Made by a program: the position numbers and the translations under genes | Source: Atlanticothrix silvestris CENA357 | GTDB lineage: Bacteria; Cyanobacteriota; Cyanobacteriia; Cyanobacteriales; Nostocaceae | NCBI RefSeq assembly: GCF_016056295.1 | Contig: NZ_JAECZB010000094.1 | Coordinates: 52,780-116,779, forward strand | Reading direction: 5' to 3' | Length of the DNA: 64,000 nt | Shown: piece after piece, positions 43,601 to 53,127 of the stretch | Layout: each line of letters begins with the position of its first letter | Position numbering within the stretch: the first letter of the stretch is position 1 | The notes under the pieces: generated by a model | What the model saw: the letters and a program-made list of their open reading frames with translations, nothing else | Database searches by the model: none | Told to the model about the DNA's origin: nothing

Positions 43601-45913
43601 ATGGCACAACCGCTAACCATTTTAATCATCGATGATTCTCCCGAAGACCGCCAGGTTTATCGTCGTTATCTGCTGCAAGATCAAGAATACAGCTACACAA
43701 TTCTCGAAGAAGAATCGGGAGAAGGAGCGTTGGCATTATGTAGACAGTTTCAGCCTGATGGCATTTTATTAGATTTTTTATTGCCAGATATGGATGGGCT
43801 GGAATTTTTGACAGACTTAAAACAGCAGTCTCAAGTAGCTATGCCAGCGGTGATCATGTTAACAGGATATGGCAACGAAGCCGTAGCTGTCCAAGCCATG
43901 AAAATTGGTGTCCAAGACTATTTAGTTAAAGGACAAACAACAGCCGAGCGTTTGCTTTCTACTATTCACTCAGCTATCAAAAATACTCAGCTACGTCAAG
44001 AACTGCAAAAGAGTGAAGAACGTTTCCGTACCTCAATTGAGAATATGCTGGACTGTTTTGGCATTTACTCAGCTATGCGAAATCACACGGGGGAAATAGT
44101 AGACTTTCGCATTGATTATGTGAATGCTGCTGCTTGCGAATGTCATCAATTGACCAAAGAAAAGCATTTAGGTCAAGGATTATGCCAAATTTTACCTGCT
44201 TATCAAGAAAGTGGTTTGTTTGATGAGTATTGCCAAGTTATAGAAACAGGCAAACCATTAATCAAAGAATCCCTCATTTACACATGTATGTGTGGCAAGC
44301 AGCAGTTAAGCAAAGCTTTTGATATTCGCGTTACCAAAATGGGAGATGGCCTAGTCGCTTCCTGGCGAGATGTGACTGAAAAAAAGCAAGCCGAGGAGCG
44401 ATTGCGGGAGAGTCAGCAATTTATCGAACGCATAGCCGAAACAACTCCAGGGATTTTATATGTTCACGATTTGGTTGAACAGCGCAATGTTTATATTAAT
44501 AGTCAAGTTACTGAACTGCTTGGCTATACTCCCCAACAAATTCAGGAAATGGGAACAGAGTTCCTGTTTAATGTAATGCATCCTGACGACTTAACAGAAT
44601 TTTTGGAGATGTACAAACGATTTGACTCATTTCGAGATGGTGAAATTCTTGAAAATGAGTATAGGATGCGACATGCTAATGGTGAGTGGCGCTGGTTTTG
44701 TAGTCGAGATACTGTATTCACCAGGAAGGCTGACGGTTCGCCGCACCAGATTGTTGGTACAACCTTTGATATTACCCAACGCAAACAGATAGAGGAACAA
44801 CTACGCTTAAGCAACGAACGTTTTCAACTAGCAGCAGCGGCGGTTAATTGTCTTATCTATGACTGGGATCTAGAAAAAAATATCGTTGATAGAACTGAGG
44901 GACTAACTAGAATTTTGGGCTACTCCCTCCAAGAAGCAGAAACGACTCATGAATGGTGGAAAGATTTAGTTCATCCTGACGATAGAGAGCGTTTAGGTAA
45001 TCACTTCCATAATCTTTCTGCTCATCAAAATCACTACGCCGCTGAGTATCGAGTACGTCACAAAGATAATCATTATTTGTATATACTAGATCAAGGAGTG
45101 ATGACGCGCGATATCAACGGGCGGGTGGTTAGGGTAGTTGGCAGTACAACAGATATTAGCGAACAGCAAGCTGCACTGCATGAACGCAATCGGCTGTTGG
45201 AGTTAGAGCAAGCCGCCCGCGCGGAAGCTGAAGCCGCTAACCAGACTAAAGATGAGTTTGTGGCTATGGTATCTCATGATTTGCGATCGCCACTACATGC
45301 TATTCTCGGCTGGACAGAGCTGCTGCGGACTCGGCAATTAGATGCAGCCACTACTGCCCGCGCCCTAGAAACCATTGAACGCAGTGCCAAGTCTCAAGGA
45401 AAACTCCTCGAAGACTTGCTAAATATTTCCCGGATGCTGCAGGGCAAATTACAGCTAGAACTCAGCCAAATCAATCTAGTTAATATTGTGAGGGTGGCTA
45501 TTGAAACTGCTTATCCATCTGCAAAGGCCAAAAATATTTGTTTAGAATCCATCCTTGACGAGTCAATACCACCTATTACTGGCGATATCAATCGCCTACT
45601 GCAAGTTTTAGATAATTTAATCTCTAACGCTATTAAATTTACCCCACCAGAGGGACGAGTAGAAGTCAGATTATTTCAAAGTGGTGCTGATGCCCAAATT
45701 ACAGTGAGTGACACAGGTATAGGCATCAAATCAGAGTTTCTGCCATACGTTTTTGAACGCTATCGTCAGGGAAATAGTACTCACAAACAAGGTGGTTTAG
45801 GATTAGGTTTAGCGATCGCCTTTCATTTAGTCGAATTACATGGTGGTATTATTCAAGCTACTAGCCCCGGTGAAGGACAAGGAGCTACTTTTATTATCAA
45901 AATACCGTTGTAA
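43601..45913 (+). CDS. Response regulator-PAS-histidine kinase hybrid
   Basis: A 770-residue cytosolic sensor. Domain order: N-terminal receiver (about 1-125, DDSPEDR pocket and Asp in LLDFLLPDMDG), three PAS/PAC domains (about 140-265, 270-395, 405-530), a coiled linker, then HisKA with VSHDLRSPLHAILG (His559) and HATPase (NAIKFTPPEG, DTGIGI, GLGLGLAI). There is no membrane segment. It follows the Rcp gene by 2 bases and may take phosphate on its receiver, giving a phytochrome phosphorelay. The second PAS input signal is unknown. Confidence 0.9.
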   Translation: MAQPLTILIIDDSPEDRQVYRRYLLQDQEYSYTILEEESGEGALALCRQFQPDGILLDFLLPDMDGLEFLTDLKQQSQVAMPAVIMLTGYGNEAVAVQAMKIGVQDYLVKGQTTAERLLSTIHSAIKNTQLRQELQKSEERFRTSIENMLDCFGIYSAMRNHTGEIVDFRIDYVNAAACECHQLTKEKHLGQGLCQILPAYQESGLFDEYCQVIETGKPLIKESLIYTCMCGKQQLSKAFDIRVTKMGDGLVASWRDVTEKKQAEERLRESQQFIERIAETTPGILYVHDLVEQRNVYINSQVTELLGYTPQQIQEMGTEFLFNVMHPDDLTEFLEMYKRFDSFRDGEILENEYRMRHANGEWRWFCSRDTVFTRKADGSPHQIVGTTFDITQRKQIEEQLRLSNERFQLAAAAVNCLIYDWDLEKNIVDRTEGLTRILGYSLQEAETTHEWWKDLVHPDDRERLGNHFHNLSAHQNHYAAEYRVRHKDNHYLYILDQGVMTRDINGRVVRVVGSTTDISEQQAALHERNRLLELEQAARAEAEAANQTKDEFVAMVSHDLRSPLHAILGWTELLRTRQLDAATTARALETIERSAKSQGKLLEDLLNISRMLQGKLQLELSQINLVNIVRVAIETAYPSAKAKNICLESILDESIPPITGDINRLLQVLDNLISNAIKFTPPEGRVEVRLFQSGADAQITVSDTGIGIKSEFLPYVFERYRQGNSTHKQGGLGLGLAIAFHLVELHGGIIQATSPGEGQGATFIIKIPL

Positions 45914-45958
45914 ACTCTTACGCATTTAACTTGAACATTTACATGAAGGCTGATGACT

Positions 45959-46002
45959 GATAACCGTTAACCGTTAACCGTCAACAGTTAACAGTTAACG
46001 AC
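45959..46002. repeat. GTTAACC/GTTAACA heptamer repeat
   Basis: About six consecutive heptamers of the form GTTAACM, some with a C for T change. This is a Nostocales-type short tandem repeat, downstream of the hybrid kinase gene. Confidence 0.8.
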
Positions 46003-46082
46003 CGTAAAGAGTGTTTACACAATTTAGGCGCGCATCAGCTTAGTAATATCTCCACCCTACTATTAGTGTCTCAGCAATTCAG

Positions 46083-46670
46083 TTAAAAATAATTCTCATA
46101 ATCTCTTCTTAATAAAGAAAATATCTTCAAATCATGGAATTTTCCTTTCCAAAATCCATATTCTCTCAAAAGTCCTTCCTCTACAAATCCCAAATTTCCT
46201 AATAATTTAATCGAGGCGGTATTTTCTAGCATGACAAATGCTTCAATTCGGTTTAAATCCAATTGCTGAAAACCCCATTGAATAATCGCTCTTAAGGCTT
46301 CTGTCATTAAGCCCTTTCTCCAATACTCCCTTGCCAGTTCGTATCCAATTTCTGCTTGAAAGCAATTTTTAATGCTTTTAATGCTGTAGCCACAGGAACC
46401 GATGATCACATTATTTTCTTTCGTAGCTATTCCCCAACGGATACCTTGTTGATTCTTAAATCGCTCTGCACGGCGTTCGATCAGAAACTGAGCTTGCTCT
46501 ATATGGGTAGCGGTTTCTAAATCGTGATATTTAGTTACTTCATCGTCTGCAAAGACCTGAAAAACTGCTGGTGCATCAGCTAATTTTGTTTCCCGCAAAA
46601 TTAAATTTTCGGTCGTGAGTTGCGGAAAATTCTTGAAAGCAGTACTTAAATTTTGCACGTTGCTAAACAA
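46083..46670 (-). CDS. GNAT family N-acetyltransferase (RimJ/RimL-like)
   Basis: A 195-residue acetyl-CoA-dependent transferase. It begins with the RimJ/L hallmark LTTENLILRETKLADAPAVF and includes GSCGYSIKSIKNCFQAEIGYELAREYWRKGLMTEAL (the acetyl-CoA loop is in the last part) and VMLENTASIKLLGNLGFVEEG. Relatives acetylate ribosomal protein N-termini or small substrates. The exact target is unknown. It is downstream of guaA in the same direction, but a terminator separates them. Confidence 0.87.
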   Translation of the reverse strand: MFSNVQNLSTAFKNFPQLTTENLILRETKLADAPAVFQVFADDEVTKYHDLETATHIEQAQFLIERRAERFKNQQGIRWGIATKENNVIIGSCGYSIKSIKNCFQAEIGYELAREYWRKGLMTEALRAIIQWGFQQLDLNRIEAFVMLENTASIKLLGNLGFVEEGLLREYGFWKGKFHDLKIFSLLRRDYENYF

Positions 46671-46706
46671 GATACATCAATTCAAATTCTACAAGAAGCA
46701 AAGAAA

Positions 46707-46739
46707 GGAGTTATGAGCTTTAAGTTAACTCATAACTCC
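46707..46739 (-). terminator. Terminator of guaA
   Basis: GGAGTTATGAG (46707-46717) and CTCATAACTCC (46729-46739) form a perfect 11-bp stem with an 11-base loop. On the minus strand it follows the guaA stop by about 9 bases and is trailed by TTTCTTTG. Confidence 0.7.
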
Positions 46740-46747
46740 TAACTTAA

Positions 46748-48370
46748 TTATTCCCACTCAATGGTTCCAGGCGGCTTAGAGGTAATGTCATAAACCACAC
46801 GGTTAACACCTTTGACTTCATTGACTATTCGAGTAGAAATTGCTTCTAGAACATCGTAGGGAACTCGCGCCCAATCAGCAGTCATACCATCTTCGCTCTT
46901 GACAATCCGCAAGACGATTGGATAGGCGTAGGTACGTTGATCGCCCATAACGCCGACACTGCGAATTGGTAGTAATACAGCAAATGCTTGCCAAAAATCG
47001 TGGTACAAGCCCCGTTGATTAATTTCTTGCCGCACAATCAAATCGGCATCGCGTAAAATGTTCAACCGTTCAGCTGTAACTTCGCCCAAAATGCGAATCG
47101 CCAAACCAGGGCCAGGGAAAGGTTGCCGTTGGACAATTTCTTCTGGCAAACCAATTGATCGCCCAACTTTGCGGACTTCATCTTTAAAAAGTTTCCGCAG
47201 AGGTTCCACTAATTTAAAACGTAGGTCTTTAGGCAATCCACCAACATTGTGATGACTCTTGATTTTCACTGCTACCCGTTCACCAGTTTGGGGATCAACG
47301 TTGGTGTCAGCAGATTCAATCACATCTGGATAAAGAGTACCTTGAGCGAGATAGTCAAAGTGGCCAAGGCGTTTAGATGTTTCTTCAAAGACGCGAATGA
47401 ATTCGTGACCAATGCGACGGCGTTTTTCTTCAGGATCTGTAATACCATCAACCTGAGCTAAGAAGCGATCGCGAGCATTGACATACTCTACCGGAATGTG
47501 AAACTGTTCTTGGAAAAGTTTCAATAATCTTTCTGGCTCTAATTTCCGCATAAAGCCTTGATCGATAAATACACAAGTCAGTTGATCCCCGATCGCTTTA
47601 TACAGTAAAAAGGCTAGGGTAGAAGAATCAACACCCCCAGAAAGAGCCAAAAGTACCCGCTTTTCCCCAACTCTGGCGCGAATTTCCCGAATTGCTTCTT
47701 CGACAAAAGCCGCTGTTGTCCAAGTTGGCTCACAGTCGCAGATATGATAAACAAAGTTGCGGATTAAAGCTAGACCGCCAACAGAATGCACCACTTCTGG
47801 ATGAAACTGCACGCCGTAAAGTTTCCTTTCATGGTCAGCAACGGCAGCGCAAGGAGTATTCTCTGTATGAGCTAGCAATTCAAATCCTGGCGGCATTTGA
47901 GTTACAGAGTCTCCATGACTCATCCACATGGTGGTGCCATCTTCGACGTTAGTCAGCAAGTCTGTGGGATCATCAATATACAATGATGCCTTACCGTATT
48001 CACCTCGGTCAGCTTTGGCTACTTCCCCGCCGAGTTGGCTGACCATGAGCTGCATCCCGTAGCATACACCCAAAATAGGTATTCCCAAATTCCAGATTTC
48101 TGGGTCACAATGGGGAGCGTGATCACTATAAACCGAGTTTGGCCCACCGGAGAAGATGATGCCTTTAGGATTTAGTTGCCGTAAATGCTCAGATGTAGTG
48201 CGATAAGACAGAACTTCAGAGTATACTTGAGTTTCGCGAATGCGGCGGGCAATCAATTCAGAATACTGAGAGCCGAAGTCTAGAATCACAATCATTTGAC
48301 GATCAAGCCGCCCCAAAGGTTCAAGTGTTTGAGGAGCTTGTTCGGTTAGTAGAGTCACCGCTGTATTCAT
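46748..48370 (-). CDS. guaA: GMP synthase (glutamine-hydrolysing)
   Basis: A 540-residue enzyme converting XMP to GMP. The class I glutaminase domain has the catalytic Cys in [11 protein letters not shown] and the His-Glu pair in VQFHPEVVH. The ATP pyrophosphatase domain has the P-loop [13 protein letters not shown], and the C-terminal dimerisation part ends [17 protein letters not shown], the fully conserved end. Length is normal. It is probably a single-gene transcript, with a 228-base gap upstream. Confidence 0.97.
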   Translation of the reverse strand: MNTAVTLLTEQAPQTLEPLGRLDRQMIVILDFGSQYSELIARRIRETQVYSEVLSYRTTSEHLRQLNPKGIIFSGGPNSVYSDHAPHCDPEIWNLGIPILGVCYGMQLMVSQLGGEVAKADRGEYGKASLYIDDPTDLLTNVEDGTTMWMSHGDSVTQMPPGFELLAHTENTPCAAVADHERKLYGVQFHPEVVHSVGGLALIRNFVYHICDCEPTWTTAAFVEEAIREIRARVGEKRVLLALSGGVDSSTLAFLLYKAIGDQLTCVFIDQGFMRKLEPERLLKLFQEQFHIPVEYVNARDRFLAQVDGITDPEEKRRRIGHEFIRVFEETSKRLGHFDYLAQGTLYPDVIESADTNVDPQTGERVAVKIKSHHNVGGLPKDLRFKLVEPLRKLFKDEVRKVGRSIGLPEEIVQRQPFPGPGLAIRILGEVTAERLNILRDADLIVRQEINQRGLYHDFWQAFAVLLPIRSVGVMGDQRTYAYPIVLRIVKSEDGMTADWARVPYDVLEAISTRIVNEVKGVNRVVYDITSKPPGTIEWE

Positions 48371-48598
48371 GATCGGGGGAGTTTGGATGTAAGGTAGATA
48401 GTTGCTCTATGGTCTAAATAAATACCACTTAGCTGCCTGGTTGTGCTAGTAAATGGTAAGGAAATCCCCTACAAACGCGGGATAGAGGGCGTTTGCTTAG
48501 CCAATTAATCTGACATGGTATTAGAAAGAATAACTTAATATTAAAGTGGCTACCGAAAAAGATATGTATTGGGATTATTTATGATTATTCATAATAAG

Positions 48599-49714
48599 TT
48601 AACATAATTTTTCGATCAGGATGCAGGCAGTTTTGCTCTTCACGATAATTTTGCGATCGCGATCAAAGAGAATAGAACCGCAGATTGTCGCTGCTGTGCC
48701 TCTGGTGTTATGGCTTTGAATGTATTCTTGGGAGCGAGTATCGATGGCTTGGGCGATCGCGTTATAAACTTGATTTACCCAATTACTGCCAGTTTTTGCA
48801 TCTAGCGATCGTAAGTATGTTAATGCAGCTTCAGCTGTGGCACTATGAAAGACTGCTTGAATATCTGCTGAATTTAAATTAACTAAGGCGCAATGTGCAG
48901 CCAGAATCTCTCGACGACCATCAGCCAGGTGATGATGGGTGTGAAAAATTCCTCCAGCTAATTTTAACAATTTGCCGTGATAGCCAAACAATAAGATTTC
49001 CTTAACGTCGAGAGCATCAGCTTCTACTAACATTGGCCCTAACCAGTTAGCAGTTTTTACCAATTGCTCAGAATTAATACCGAGTTTCCGCGCTAAATCT
49101 AAGCCATTTTCCCCAATACAGAAGACTAAACTCTCAAAACGGCTGGCTTTGTGTTGCAATTCGCTACGAAAAGCGTCTAACTGATCTGGTGTACTCAACG
49201 GTTGAGAAATACCCGTTGTCCCCAACAAAGAAAGTCCTTCCACAACGCCAAAGGCAGAATTAGAAGTACGAACAGCAAGCGATCGCCCTTCTGGTAAAAT
49301 AATCGTAACAGTGATTTTTTCTCCTGCTGCTAGCATCAGGCACAAGTTTTCTTTTAGCAACCTCTGAGCATAAGCATAAATCGCTGCTTTTCCCTCAGCA
49401 TTTAATTGCTTACCAATTCCTTCTCCTCCTTGAATAATTACTGCTTCCCCTGGTTCTTTTCTCCATTCCACCAATGCCCAAATTGGTGTATTTTTAGTCA
49501 GGTCGAGATTATCACCTGGATCACTACGGGTAATTGCCAAAGCTGAATTTTTAGATAGTCCCGCTACCTGTTCGATTGGGATTTCTACTATTTGTGCTGG
49601 TTCAATCAAATCTACAGATACAACTTCTAGGGGTTGGCTATGGCGCAACCAGTGTAATGCTGCAACAGCAGAAGCACAGGCAAAAACGGGGAGAGTGTAT
49701 CCAGAACGGGACAT
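48599..49714 (-). CDS. cbiD: Cobalt-precorrin-5B (C1)-methyltransferase
   Basis: A 371-residue CbiD of the anaerobic cobalamin route. Marks are GYTLPVFACASAVAAL at the N-terminus, then VSVDLIEP, ITRSDPGDNLDLTKNTPIWALV, the GGEGIGK glycine motif and LLFGYHGKLLKLAGGIFHTHHHLADGR near the end. It methylates C1 of cobalt-precorrin-5B. This fits local cobalt import genes some 40 kb away. The VapC gene ends 18 bases upstream of its start in the same direction. Confidence 0.93.
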   Translation of the reverse strand: MSRSGYTLPVFACASAVAALHWLRHSQPLEVVSVDLIEPAQIVEIPIEQVAGLSKNSALAITRSDPGDNLDLTKNTPIWALVEWRKEPGEAVIIQGGEGIGKQLNAEGKAAIYAYAQRLLKENLCLMLAAGEKITVTIILPEGRSLAVRTSNSAFGVVEGLSLLGTTGISQPLSTPDQLDAFRSELQHKASRFESLVFCIGENGLDLARKLGINSEQLVKTANWLGPMLVEADALDVKEILLFGYHGKLLKLAGGIFHTHHHLADGRREILAAHCALVNLNSADIQAVFHSATAEAALTYLRSLDAKTGSNWVNQVYNAIAQAIDTRSQEYIQSHNTRGTAATICGSILFDRDRKIIVKSKTACILIEKLC

Positions 49715-49732
49715 TTTATAAATTTAATTTAT

Positions 49733-50158
49733 TTATACTATCGACCAGTCTTCTGTCCGCAATTCTACGATTTTTCCAAAATCTGATTCATTACGGGTGA
49801 GTAAGATTGTGTTGTTGGTTAACGAGATTGCAGCAATTTTCAGATCCATATTTCCCAGACGGGAATAGGCTTTTCGTAAGCGTTGATGCTCCAGAGCAGC
49901 TATACGGCTAAACGGGATAATTCTGATTGATTGGTAGTCCAATGCAAGTTGTTGTAGTCCTTGATATGCAAAGACTTGTTCATCTAGCATTTTCGCCCTA
50001 GATAGAACATTGAGCCGACCTCTGATTTGCTCTTCGTAGGTAATCACAGTCACTGCAACTTCAAGCTCTTCAACGGTTGCCAGCTTTGTCAAAACTCGCT
50101 TTCCTTCTTCTGAATTACGCTGGATAAAGCTGAGATGATCGGTGTCCAGAATATACAT
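49733..50158 (-). CDS. PIN-domain toxin, VapC family
   Basis: A 141-residue PIN nuclease beginning MYILDTDHLSF, with the first catalytic Asp residues (ILDTDH), Glu in VTYEEQIRGRL and the last acidic pair in NMDLKIAAIS and TRNESDFGKI. VapC toxins cleave RNA, often initiator tRNA or 23S rRNA. It is 17 bases downstream of a small protein gene that fits its antitoxin, and 18 bases upstream of cbiD, so it may be part of a longer transcript. Confidence 0.87.
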   Translation of the reverse strand: MYILDTDHLSFIQRNSEEGKRVLTKLATVEELEVAVTVITYEEQIRGRLNVLSRAKMLDEQVFAYQGLQQLALDYQSIRIIPFSRIAALEHQRLRKAYSRLGNMDLKIAAISLTNNTILLTRNESDFGKIVELRTEDWSIV

Positions 50159-50175
50159 TTTAAAGTAGTAGCAAC

Positions 50176-50403
50176 CTACTCAGCAGACTTACGCCACTCT
50201 TGTCCAAGGCGAACCGCTTCATCAAAGGTAGGATCGTTTTCAAAGCTACCCGCAACTTTCAACCACCAAGGGTTTTGGTTTTGGAGAAACCCAGACAACA
50301 TTTTTTTCATTTGTACTAGTTCTGTCTCCAAAGTTGCGACTCGCGCTTCTAATTGTTGAGATTGTTCTTCAAGTTGCTGGGAGGTCATAGGAATATACGG
50401 CAA
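50176..50403 (-). CDS. Putative antitoxin partner of the VapC-type toxin
   Basis: A 75-residue protein with a coiled-coil N-terminal half (LEEQSQQLEARVATLETELVQMKKML) and a C-terminal tail PWWLKVAGSFENDPTFDEAVRLGQEWRKS. This tail (DPxFDEAVRLGREWR) is the usual C-terminal end of many cyanobacterial antitoxins lying before PIN toxins. A DNA-binding fold is not evident, so it may act by binding the toxin through this tail. Confidence 0.75.
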   Translation of the reverse strand: MPYIPMTSQQLEEQSQQLEARVATLETELVQMKKMLSGFLQNQNPWWLKVAGSFENDPTFDEAVRLGQEWRKSAE

Positions 50404-50404
50404 G

Positions 50405-50994
50405 TTAAAGTTTAAGAAGAATTATAGCGAGATATGTGAGCCGTAAACTGTAGCAATTTATGTTCGACTTACACATCTTTGTTGAAAGTTTTTTTATTTC
50501 CCCTAATAAATTATATCCAATGATCCTTGCTGTAATAGCACCATCAAGGTTGTCACAAAAGTACGAAGAGTGAGCATCTTCGGCTGCAACAACCATTGCC
50601 AAATCTGATTGCCCAAAATTTCTTAATGTCTTCTCAGTTCCATTGGCATATTGCCAAACATATTGATCAAAAAACAGTAATTTAGGACTAATTTCATCTT
50701 CTATAGCGAATTTAAGAGGATAAGCTATCAAATCAGATGAATGAATTACATTTACCCACCTTAATCTATATGATATAGCAGAATCTTTTCTATAGTTTTT
50801 TTCAAAGGTATGGTTTACTACAGAGAAGTCAATATCTAACATTTGCTTGAGAAATAATAAAGGAGAACCCAAAGTAGTAATGCTTTCTAAATTTATATGA
50901 TTTAGCCTTTCACGGAGAATAAAAGCTGGATCATTGTTGAACCTAAAACCTTTATACAGTTTGGGCTGATACCTAATTTCTGGATATGTCTATT
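50405..50994 (-). pseudogene. Decayed alpha/beta-hydrolase-like gene, 5' end missing
   Basis: A start at TTG 50872 would give 155 residues, but the open frame continues upstream to a TAG near 50992, reading PKLYKGFRF and ITTLGSPLLFL. The latter resembles the GSPL segment and the later WVNVIHSSDLIAYPLKFA resembles the Asp-containing loop of lipase-type hydrolases. The nucleophile elbow (GxSxG) is missing because the 5' part is gone. The C-terminus ends in unrelated low-complexity residues. It looks like a truncated remnant; the function assignment is tentative. Confidence 0.5.
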
Positions 50995-50996
50995 AA

Positions 50997-51296
50997 CTAG
51001 ATTCCCACTTCTAACAATAAAGCTTGCATATTTTCCCAAGTTAGTCCTTGTTGAATATAATGTGGTGCTTCAGGATTGTAAGGACTCGCAACGCGGTCAA
51101 CACTGATAATTATTGCCTCGTCTGGTATGACCGGCACATCTGGGTCAAATGCAGTTGGGTGCATCAAAGAACTAGAAAAGCCTTTGAAAATTACAACTTG
51201 GTCTTGCTTATCAGCAATTTCTACCGTTACAAGTAAAACTTCTTGTGGGCGTTTAGTAGTGTATTGTTCCAGTCGCTTGCCAATGGAATTGTTCAT
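50997..51296 (-). CDS. Conserved protein (DUF7734-like)
   Basis: A 99-residue soluble protein from MNNSIGKRLEQYTTKRPQEVL; ATG 51314 is also in frame. It has VLLVTVEIADKQDQVVIFKGFSSSLMHPTAFDPDVPVIPDEAIIISVDRVASPYNP, a beta-rich pattern seen in small plant/cyanobacterial DUF7734 proteins (from pattern memory). No catalytic motif is visible. It begins right after the DUF3177 gene (stop 51315) and is probably co-transcribed with it. Confidence 0.7.
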   Translation of the reverse strand: MNNSIGKRLEQYTTKRPQEVLLVTVEIADKQDQVVIFKGFSSSLMHPTAFDPDVPVIPDEAIIISVDRVASPYNPEAPHYIQQGLTWENMQALLLEVGI

Positions 51297-51314
51297 TATG
51301 AAGAACTCTACCAT

Positions 51315-51905
51315 CTACTGTTGTGTAGCTGAGCGTCCCTGCTTGCCGAGCTTAATTAAGATAAAGTAGCTTAAGTAAGCAACATAAATGATTAAACTAA
51401 TTATGCCCAGAAAGCCGAGAAAAGCAGGCTTGCTATTGTAGTGGAAATACTCTTTAAAGAGTAAGGGAGCCTCAAACCAGACGCGACAATAGGGGGTTTT
51501 TATGGCAGTTTCAGACAAGGCACAAACCACAAAAGGCACGAAGGCGATCGCCCCCAAAATACAATAAACTGTCATAGCCCAGCGCCAAGAGGTGAAAATC
51601 AGCTTCAAAAGTCCACTAGGCTGATAATCAATTTCATCGTTGAGATCCACCCAAAACCATAGTGAAATCGGAATCAAGATATTTGCCATTAACCCAGAGA
51701 TAAAGCTAACTGGATACTGAGCAATCATCAAGTAAATCGTAATGGCCAGCAGACTGGATACTCGCCAGTAAATTGTTAACAAGCGTTGTATGCTTTCTAC
51801 TTTTTGCACAAATGCCCAAATCAAGAGAATGAGGGGAATAACCACCATAAATAACACCGCCAGTCGGTAGTCAATCCAAACATAAGGGCGAAACCAAACT
51901 TCCAT
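51315..51905 (-). CDS. DUF3177 membrane protein
   Basis: A 196-residue integral membrane protein with about five helices (LAVLFMVVIPLILLIWAFV, LLAITIYLMIAQYPVSF, a central Trp-rich segment, VYCILGAIAFVPFVVCAL and FLGFLGIISLIIYVAYL). The start WFRPYVWIDYRLAV and FWVDLNDEIDY are marks of the cyanobacterial DUF3177 family. The function is unknown. Confidence 0.8.
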   Translation of the reverse strand: MEVWFRPYVWIDYRLAVLFMVVIPLILLIWAFVQKVESIQRLLTIYWRVSSLLAITIYLMIAQYPVSFISGLMANILIPISLWFWVDLNDEIDYQPSGLLKLIFTSWRWAMTVYCILGAIAFVPFVVCALSETAIKTPYCRVWFEAPLLFKEYFHYNSKPAFLGFLGIISLIIYVAYLSYFILIKLGKQGRSATQQ

Positions 51906-52516
51906 AACTTTTGTCTAAAGAATAAATACAAAATTTGCATTCAGATTGCCTTTTTCCCAGTATTCAACTGGAAATACCCATTATGCACTGCTAGCTTTTG
52001 CCTACATTTTCAGATTGAATCTGTCAATGTGGTTTTAAAAGGGTTTTGGCTGAAATTAACACCAATATACCTAATTCACAGCTCTTGTCTAGGATTTAGT
52101 ATCAAGGATGAAAATTGTAATACTTCATCCTTTGTTTTAAAGTTAACCTCATCTTTAAATTGAAAAAAAAACAAGCAACTCACAGATCCTTAAGCTAAAA
52201 ATCTTGCACAAACTTATAGCAGAAGTGGGAGAGTTACGGAACTTGCCCAAAAGCTATGAGCTAGCACGCCTAGACAAACCTCAATTTTTTAAGAGTTAGG
52301 GGTTGCTTTTGAGGAGGGTAAATCCTCAAAAACTGCATCCTAGACCTTACCCAGTCTATATTTTAGTCATCTTGTTTTTCTGAGTAGGAACAAAGATGAT
52401 CTAAAGGAGGGGCGAATTGAGATTTGCTACATGAGTAGCGTGAAAGTACAAGATATCAGTAATTAGATTCTGGTTGCTTGCGTGTCAGGCGAAAAGAAAA
52501 TTCACCAATTTAATTT
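51906..52516. other. Intergenic region with one hairpin
   Basis: A 611-base gap. A perfect 9-bp hairpin TTTTGAGGA-GGGTAAA-TCCTCAAAA lies at 52307-52331, about 185 bases past the cp12 stop on its strand. Neither strand has a convincing T tract after it. Nothing else recognised. Confidence 0.4.
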
Positions 52517-52738
52517 CTAATCATCGTAAACCCGGCACTCAGCTGCTTCGGGATTTTCATCACAGTACTGTTCTAAGGAGTTTTTGGGCTTGTTTTGGCG
52601 CTGGTGGGAGGCTTCAGCTTGCATTTCTTCAACTGCATCCCAAGCCGCAGCACACTCAGGTGAATTGCTACCTGATGTATCACAGACAGTACGAGCTTGT
52701 TCAACTTCTTCTTGGATTTTTTCTTGGATGTCGCTCAT
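52517..52738 (-). CDS. cp12: Calvin cycle regulatory protein CP12
   Basis: A 73-residue redox-switch protein. It binds GAPDH and phosphoribulokinase in the dark and inactivates both. The sequence has both disulphide pairs: Cys19/Cys29 (VCDTSGSNSPEC) and Cys59/Cys68 (YCDENPEAAEC), and the middle AWDAVEEMQAE motif. The C-terminal ECRVYDD inserts into GAPDH. The size is canonical. The opposite-strand frame over this gene is a shadow. Confidence 0.97.
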   Translation of the reverse strand: MSDIQEKIQEEVEQARTVCDTSGSNSPECAAAWDAVEEMQAEASHQRQNKPKNSLEQYCDENPEAAECRVYDD

Positions 52739-53127
52739 AGATTAAATCTCGTTGTGTGGTGTCAATACCAGTATAGAAAAGTTACAAAAATTGCTGTTTT
52801 TTGTTTTGTCATTCACCATTCTACCCAATTAGCTGATTCAGTTAATGTCGTAGACTGATGTATCGATTACTATTACAGCAACTTGCTGCATCTATACTGT
52901 AATTTTTGTTGATCTTTTAAGATTTTATAGAGTAAATACTACGAAAGCGTAACTATACATTATATTTAGTGCATGTAGTAACAAATGACAACCCTAGCTT
53001 CCTAAGATAGAGCAGTTACTGAGGAAAGATACAATAAGGCTGGCACCAATCTATTGCGAGGATTTGACTCTTCCCCAAATAAAAAATCGAAAACTACTAG
53101 CCAATAATAGAAAAAAGCCCAAAACTC
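52739..53127. other. Divergent intergenic region
   Basis: A 389-base gap between cp12 (minus) and the FIST gene (plus). It is AT-rich and must contain both promoters. No inverted repeat strong enough to be called an operator was seen. Confidence 0.35.

Noticed and set aside
52474..52740. Plus-strand 88-codon frame over cp12
   Set aside because: The minus strand encodes a canonical CP12 with both Cys pairs; the plus frame is its shadow.
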